DNA of 11,054 nt from Planctomycetota bacterium (GTDB taxonomy: Bacteria > Planctomycetota > B15-G4): positions 1-11,054 of the forward strand of contig QNBX01000149.1 in NCBI GenBank assembly GCA_003644265.1, given 5' to 3'. The notes beneath the pieces were generated by a model. That model did not search any database and was not told the origin of the DNA. It was given only the letters and a program-made list of their open reading frames with translations. This document shows, one piece after another, positions 6,269 through 11,054 of this stretch. Every line of letters begins with the position of its first letter. Position 1 is the first letter of the stretch. Position numbers and translations under genes: made by a program.

Positions 6269-8623
6269 TCAGCGGAAGCGTCCGCACCACCTGCACTCAC
6301 AGTCGGGATCGACCGCAAAGCTGGAGCTCGTGCTGCCCTGTCCTCCGGTGTAGCCGAGCGCCTCAAGATTGGCGAGGGTCTCCGCGTCTCCGCTGTCGCG
6401 ACCCAACCAGTCGTCGGTGACGGGACGAGCGAGCCAAGCCAGCAGACGCCCACGCATGCTCCTGGCCCGTTCAAACTCAGCATCCAGACGGTCGTCCGCG
6501 CAGGCCGAGTCGTCTGGCAAGAAGTAGAGCTCCGCCTGGTGCTCCGCGCGTGTCACCGATCCATCCTCAAGGACGTTCGGCTGCAAGCGCAGTTGGAAGT
6601 GCCAGCCGTCCTCGGTCATGGCGACCTCGCGACCGTGAGCACTGAGCGTGAAGCGGGGTGCGGAGTGGCCCTCCTGCTTGAGCACACGCGCCAGATTGCG
6701 ACCGGGGAAGTCGACCCCTTGATGGCCGGAGAGATCCAGCAGGGTCCGCCCCAGATCCAGGTTGCTGACAGGCTCGGAGCAGCGCAGCCCCCGTGGCCCG
6801 CCGGGCCAGGAGAGGATCAGCGGGACGTGCAGGGAGTCCCGGTAGAGCTCGGCGTGGGTGAAATACAACGCGTGGTTGCCGAGGGACTCACCGTGGTCGC
6901 CGGTGATCGCGATGACGGCGCCCTCAAAGAACGCCTGGCCCAGGAACTCGTCCAGCTCACGATCCAGCTCGGTGAGCTTGGCCCGGTAGAGCGCACGGGG
7001 ATACGCGATGTCGCGCAGACCCGGCATGCTCAGCACCCGGACCGTCCTCGCAGCGCGCGCACCCAACTCCGGAAGCGACTCGTCGAAGGCGCGCTGCCTG
7101 TCCTTGTAATAGCGCTCCACGTTCGGCGTCTCGTTCCCGTAGGGCGTGTGAGCATCGAACAGGTGCAGCCAGATGAACACGGGCATGCCCAAGGAGTCAT
7201 CGAGCCACCGGTCCAGCACCTCGATCGTTGAAGCGCCAGCGCGACTGATTTCTGCGATCGGCGCGGAACCACGCTCAAAGCCCTGACCCAGCCCACTGAC
7301 ATCGTCACTCAAGTGCTTGGTGCTGATGGAGGCAAACGTCAGGTAGCCCGCCTCACGAAAAACATCGGCCAGCGTGGTCGCCGCCTCGGAGAGCCGGGTG
7401 GCGTTGTTGGTGATCCCGGTGTCCCGTGGGTGCACGCCGGTCATCATCGCGACGTGCGAGGGGTTGGTGACGTTGCTCGTGCTGAAGCAGTCCTCGAACA
7501 GAACCCCACGCGCCGCCAGGGCATCCAGAAACGGCGTGTCGATGTCGACACCCTCTCCTGCAGCACCCAGGTGATCTCCGCGGTGCGTGTCCGAAGTCAC
7601 AAAGACCACCACGGGTCTCTTGATCCCTGGATGAAGCAGCGAGACATCGCCGACGGCGCAAGAGCCAAGCGCCTCTCCGGAAGTCGTCTCGACACTCCAC
7701 TCGACATGCAGGGCCCGCCCCGCGAACGATCCCAGGGGAATCAGGGCCTGACGCCAGCGGGCCGTGGTGTCGCCCGAGTCCAGCTCAAGAGCCCGCTCCG
7801 TGCTCGTACCATCCGCCCCGGTCATGCGGACTCGTAGCTGGCTCTGGACGCCCTCGAGCAACAAGTCGCCGGGCACACCGTAGGAGAACCGCAACGCCTG
7901 GCCGAGGATCGGTGTGAGCTCGGTGCTCACGCGCTGCAACGAGGAGACGCCCACAGCCCGACGCCACTCTTGCCCGATCGTGACCCGGCCAGGGCTGCCC
8001 CACGGGGACGGCAGGAACTGGTGGTCTGGTTGAATCATCAGGCCCAGGCCCAAGATCTTGAGGGGCCCGCGGCACTTGCTGAAGCGCAGCACGATCTCGT
8101 CGAGCTCCTGCTCGATGCGACGTGTCCCGGCAAACTCAAAGAGCAGGATGCTGCTCCCCTCTCCGTCGGGAAGCACCTGGGCTGCGGAGCGCGCAACATG
8201 CTCACCGCCGGCCATGAGCTCGAGTTGGACTTCCCATCTGCGCGACCACTCCACCTGCAGTGCGATCAGGTTGAAGCTCGCCGGATCGAACGGTCCTGGG
8301 ATGCGCAAGGCGCTCGACTTGGCGTGTTTCTTGAGGATCAGACGAGGGTCCGGCGCGGCGCCACCGGCGCGCTTCGTCGAGGGCGGCTGCCGCTCACAGC
8401 CCTTGATGATCCAGTCGGCGGAGTCTGCAGCATCCAGGCGCCGCACCAACGTGTACTTGGGCTGCGGGGCCTCCCCGCCGGGGGGCGCGAGCTCCAGGAA
8501 TTCGACACGCGAGACGCTCCCGCGAGAGCGACCGGAGTCGGCCTCGCTGTGACAGGAACACAACGTCGCTCCCAGAGCGACTCCCAGCAGCAGGGCAACG
8601 CGAGCAAGGACCGATACATTCAT
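6269..8623 (-). CDS. Sulfatase-fold lipoprotein with a Thr nucleophile site
   Basis: This 784-residue protein of the alkaline-phosphatase/sulfatase superfamily is predicted to be exported and lipid-anchored. The hydrophobic signal (about 9-21) ends in LCSC, with Cys24 as the likely lipidated residue. Residues about 40-330 look beta-rich and could be one or two accessory sandwich domains; I do not recognise them. The catalytic domain starts at about 337 (VVVFVTSDTHRGDHLG). It has metal-site candidates Asp345, Asp576-His577 in GDHGE and His492 in FDAHTPY, and ends in LEALGYTGG. At the active site, where sulfatases have C/S-x-P-S-R, this protein has Thr386-Asn-Pro-Ser-His390. Formylglycine therefore cannot form, and a Thr nucleophile, as in phosphoethanolamine transferases and LtaS, is more likely. 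A tail with Cys775, Cys777 and Cys780 follows. ATG at 8623 is preferred (GGTGG six bases upstream); a GTG at 8632 is possible. The substrate is unknown. G+C content looks lower than in the neighbours. Confidence 0.88.
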   Translation of the reverse strand: MNVSVLARVALLLGVALGATLCSCHSEADSGRSRGSVSRVEFLELAPPGGEAPQPKYTLVRRLDAADSADWIIKGCERQPPSTKRAGGAAPDPRLILKKHAKSSALRIPGPFDPASFNLIALQVEWSRRWEVQLELMAGGEHVARSAAQVLPDGEGSSILLFEFAGTRRIEQELDEIVLRFSKCRGPLKILGLGLMIQPDHQFLPSPWGSPGRVTIGQEWRRAVGVSSLQRVSTELTPILGQALRFSYGVPGDLLLEGVQSQLRVRMTGADGTSTERALELDSGDTTARWRQALIPLGSFAGRALHVEWSVETTSGEALGSCAVGDVSLLHPGIKRPVVVFVTSDTHRGDHLGAAGEGVDIDTPFLDALAARGVLFEDCFSTSNVTNPSHVAMMTGVHPRDTGITNNATRLSEAATTLADVFREAGYLTFASISTKHLSDDVSGLGQGFERGSAPIAEISRAGASTIEVLDRWLDDSLGMPVFIWLHLFDAHTPYGNETPNVERYYKDRQRAFDESLPELGARAARTVRVLSMPGLRDIAYPRALYRAKLTELDRELDEFLGQAFFEGAVIAITGDHGESLGNHALYFTHAELYRDSLHVPLILSWPGGPRGLRCSEPVSNLDLGRTLLDLSGHQGVDFPGRNLARVLKQEGHSAPRFTLSAHGREVAMTEDGWHFQLRLQPNVLEDGSVTRAEHQAELYFLPDDSACADDRLDAEFERARSMRGRLLAWLARPVTDDWLGRDSGDAETLANLEALGYTGGQGSTSSSFAVDPDCECRWCGRFR

Positions 8624-8653
8624 GAGAGCCACCGCAAGCCAGGCATGGAACAG

Positions 8654-8690
8654 CTCAGCAGTTGTGGCCGCATCGGGCCACTCTGCTGAG
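8654..8690 (-). terminator. Strong hairpin between dynamin and sulfatase-fold genes
   Basis: CTCAGCAG (8654-8661) pairs with CTGCTGAG (8683-8690), and GTGGCC (8664-8669) pairs with GGCCAC (8676-8681). This gives a 14-bp stem with one small internal loop (two bases against one) and a 6-base apical loop. On the minus strand it lies 91 bases after the dynamin stop and ends 30 bases before the ATG of the sulfatase-fold gene. The bases after it on the minus strand begin CTGTTCC, only a very weak T-run. It may be a U-poor terminator, an attenuator or a transcript-stabilising structure. Confidence 0.5.
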
Positions 8691-8781
8691 GCTGAGGAAC
8701 GTCAGCACGCGCACCCGCGCCACAAGCAGCCTTGGCGCCGCGTGGGAGCAACTGCACGGGAGCGTGCCCTTGAGCCCGTGA

Positions 8782-11040
8782 TCAGGATGTCGAGCTGCGC
8801 TCGGTCTCGGCCGTCTGATCAGCTTCGAGCCTCTCGCTGACATCGACGTCCTCGACCGGGGCCAACTGCTGCTCGAGCTCAGCTCCCGCCGCCTCCGCCA
8901 GCCCGGCATCCGCGGGCTCATCCAGAGCGAGGGGGTCCGTCTCGCCGTAGCGGGTGGATAGCGCGGCCACGCTCGCCGTGGTGGCCTCGGTCTGGATCGA
9001 CAGACTCTCGAGCGCAGCCGACACCTTGGTCAGCTCGCCCAGACGCTGTTCGACGCCCGACTTCTCGGCGGCCAGCTCGTGCTTCAAGCGCTTGAGCTCT
9101 CCGCGCAGGGTCTTGCGCAGCACCTCGACGTAGTGCGCCAGCACGTTGCCGCTGACGTGGTCCAGCGCCCCGTTGAGGTAGTCGCTGAAGTCGACCTCGA
9201 GCGCGTGCTGCAGAGCGGCGCGGCCTGAGTCGCCCAGCCGGCGCGTCTTGGCGTGGCGCGAGACCGGCTTGACGGGCGCCTCGGACGGCCCGAACAGCCG
9301 TTTCTGCAGCGTGTGGTGGCGACGCAGCAGCAGGAAGTCGATGAAGCCGCGCTTGACCGGCACCATGGCCGTGCTGACCTTGAGCCGCGCCTCGGCCAGG
9401 CCCTCGACGGAGTCGAGCGTCCGCATGCAGCGCGCACCCAGGTTGCCCAGCGACAGGCCCAGCTGCTGCAGCGCCTGCTTGACCTCGGCGGTGGGATGAC
9501 CGCCGGCAAACTCAGTGCTGGCCACGGTGCTCAGCACGCCCCCCACGGTGCGCGCCAAGTCGTCGCGCGTGCCGCCCAGCAGCGGCTCCAGCTCGTCGTC
9601 CAGCAAGGAGGCGAAGCTGCCGTCAGCCTCGAACCAGTGGTCGATGCCGGCGGCGATCTGATCGGCGGTCTGCTCGCGCAGCTTCTCGATGCGGCCGCCG
9701 CCGATGGACGCCAGGTCCTCGCCCAGCTTGGTGAAGAAGCCGTCCCAGGTGGTGCGGGCCAGGGTGGCGATGGCGCGCTCGCGGGCATCGAAGCCATGCT
9801 TGCGCTGCTTGAGCACGTCGATCTGCTCGCCCAGCTTGACCACCGCGGGGTCCGCCTCGAGCGCCTTCAGCTCTTCCAGCAGGCTCCAGGCCTGACGCAG
9901 GCTGTCGCTCAGGAAGGCCACCAGGTACTCGGCGCTGTTCAGGTAGGCCGAAAGGTCTCCCATGAAGGCGTGGAAGCCGGCCACGCCCACGGGCACATCG
10001 TCCTCCAGCTCGGCGCCGCGCAGGCGCATGGACGCGGCCTGCAGCAGGTCGACCGGGTAGATCTTCAAGCGACCCTCGTCCACGGCCTTGCGCATGGAGT
10101 TGGTCATGGCCAGGTTCTGGTAGGCCGCCACGATGCGGTCGGGGTGCTGGCTCTCGAGGCTGGGACCGAGCTCGCCGTCGGGAAACAGGTCGCGCTTGGT
10201 GGAGTCGACGTTGACCACCAGGAAGACGCGACTGAACAGCTCGAGCAGATCCTCAAACTCCTCGAACACCTGCTCGAGGAAGAGGTTGTCGGTCTTGACC
10301 ACGAAGATGGCGCTGGCCGCTGTGTTGCGGAACTCGCGCGTGAGCCGGTCGTAGCCGAACTTCATGCGGCTGTAGAGGCCGGGGGTGTCGACCAGCACCG
10401 CGCTGGACTCCGCCAGGTGGTTGGCGGGCAGGCGCACGTCCACGCGCCGGATGGCCTGGGGGATGTGCGTCTGCGGCTCGAACTCCTCGCCGCGCTGCTC
10501 CACCTCGCGCAGGCGCTCGGCCAGCTCATTGTGGGCCCACTCCATGAGCGTGCGCATGGAGTCCATGTCCTTGAAGTCCTGCGTCTCGCCGTTGTAGCGC
10601 GTGACCGTGAACGAGCGCTCCTCGTCGTGGCGCACGAACACCATGGTGGGATAGGCGGGCAGGGCCGTGACCTCGCTCACGTAGGCGCCGGAGATGGCGT
10701 TCATGAGCGTGCTCTTGCCGCTCTTGAGCGGACCGAAGATGAGCACGTAGGCCTGTTGCTCGGCCACCTTGTCGGCCAGGGTTCCGAGGTGGTGACGCAG
10801 ATCGAGCATGCCCGGCAGCACCGTGCGCACGCCGGCCTTGTCGGTCACGTGGTTGAGGGAGTCGGCAGCCCGGGTCAGAGGCGACAGCAGCGGGCGAATG
10901 GCCCCGTCGAACTCCTCACAGAACTGGGTCAGCAGAGTGCGCATCGTGATCGCGGGCGTGACCGACTTGGGGCTCATGTGGGCTTCGATCGCCTCGGGCT
11001 CACCGGCCGGAATCGCGTAGTTGTCCGGCAGGGGGGGCAA
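8782..11040 (-). CDS. Bacterial dynamin-family GTPase
   Basis: This large GTPase (752 residues from TTG at 11040) resembles bacterial dynamin-like proteins, which bind and remodel membranes through GTP-driven self-assembly. GTPase motifs (numbered from the TTG): P-loop GPLKSGKST (103-111); G2 region around PAYPTMV (128-134) with Thr132; G3 DTPG (218-221); and G4 TKRD (281-284) after a beta strand FLVVNV. Long helical stretches follow (about 375-480 and 605-690), fitting the dynamin stalk. A short hydrophobic-basic patch at 560-585 (VPVKRGFIDFLLLRRHH) may be the membrane-contacting tip; there is no full transmembrane helix. The last 50 or so residues are acidic (16 Asp/Glu against two Arg) and look disordered. 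The start is uncertain. The frame is open to the right edge of the window with coding-like GC third positions, the TTG has no ribosome binding site, and ATG at 10977 is the first ATG. The true start may lie outside. Confidence 0.88.
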   Translation of the reverse strand: MPPLPDNYAIPAGEPEAIEAHMSPKSVTPAITMRTLLTQFCEEFDGAIRPLLSPLTRAADSLNHVTDKAGVRTVLPGMLDLRHHLGTLADKVAEQQAYVLIFGPLKSGKSTLMNAISGAYVSEVTALPAYPTMVFVRHDEERSFTVTRYNGETQDFKDMDSMRTLMEWAHNELAERLREVEQRGEEFEPQTHIPQAIRRVDVRLPANHLAESSAVLVDTPGLYSRMKFGYDRLTREFRNTAASAIFVVKTDNLFLEQVFEEFEDLLELFSRVFLVVNVDSTKRDLFPDGELGPSLESQHPDRIVAAYQNLAMTNSMRKAVDEGRLKIYPVDLLQAASMRLRGAELEDDVPVGVAGFHAFMGDLSAYLNSAEYLVAFLSDSLRQAWSLLEELKALEADPAVVKLGEQIDVLKQRKHGFDARERAIATLARTTWDGFFTKLGEDLASIGGGRIEKLREQTADQIAAGIDHWFEADGSFASLLDDELEPLLGGTRDDLARTVGGVLSTVASTEFAGGHPTAEVKQALQQLGLSLGNLGARCMRTLDSVEGLAEARLKVSTAMVPVKRGFIDFLLLRRHHTLQKRLFGPSEAPVKPVSRHAKTRRLGDSGRAALQHALEVDFSDYLNGALDHVSGNVLAHYVEVLRKTLRGELKRLKHELAAEKSGVEQRLGELTKVSAALESLSIQTEATTASVAALSTRYGETDPLALDEPADAGLAEAAGAELEQQLAPVEDVDVSERLEADQTAETERSSTS

Positions 11041-11054
11041 CTGGTCGAGCGGCA

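Noticed and set aside
1457..7231. Very long open frames on the plus strand opposite the channel, helicase and sulfatase-fold genes, including one of more than 1100 codons (3761-7231).
   Set aside because: They are antisense to well-recognised proteins, and one runs straight across a gene boundary. Their translations are rich in Arg, Gln, His, Gly and Ala with no domain motif. Stop codons are rare by chance in the antisense frames of GC-rich genes.

Overview
The window is GC-rich chromosomal DNA from a bacterium. Most lines look about 65-78% G+C, and codon third positions are strongly G/C. It holds five protein genes and short gaps. I see no tRNA, rRNA, CRISPR array, insertion sequence, integrase or phage gene. 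Two predicted lipoproteins, a large single-chain bacterial dynamin and a sulfatase-fold enzyme with a T-x-P-S-H active site would fit Myxococcota and other former deltaproteobacteria, or a high-GC planctomycete. The sequence alone does not decide between them, and this placement is inference.

Layout, left to right. A plus-strand gene (78-1145) encodes a complete serine-dependent glutaminase (GlsA family) with an N-terminal lipoprotein signal. It converges on a minus-strand block that fills the rest of the window. In transcription order that block is: a dynamin-family GTPase (8782-11040, possibly continuing past the right edge), a sulfatase/alkaline-phosphatase-superfamily lipoprotein (6269-8623), a large Lhr-type DNA helicase (2246-6142), and a six-TM potassium-channel-like protein (1244-2011). 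Gaps within the block are about 158, 126 and 234 bases, so these are co-oriented neighbours rather than a tight overlapping operon. Each of the three gaps contains an inverted repeat.

Functional reading. The proteins cover amino-acid metabolism at the cell envelope (exported glutaminase), envelope hydrolysis or transfer (sulfatase-fold lipoprotein), membrane remodelling (dynamin), DNA repair (Lhr) and ion conductance (channel). I see no convincing shared pathway and no known defence-system gene combination. The most unusual points are the sulfatase-fold protein with Thr in place of the formylglycine-forming Cys/Ser plus a Cys-rich tail, the lipid-anchored form of a normally cytoplasmic glutaminase, and a strong 14-bp hairpin directly upstream of the sulfatase-fold gene. 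Long open frames antisense to these genes are explained by high GC content.
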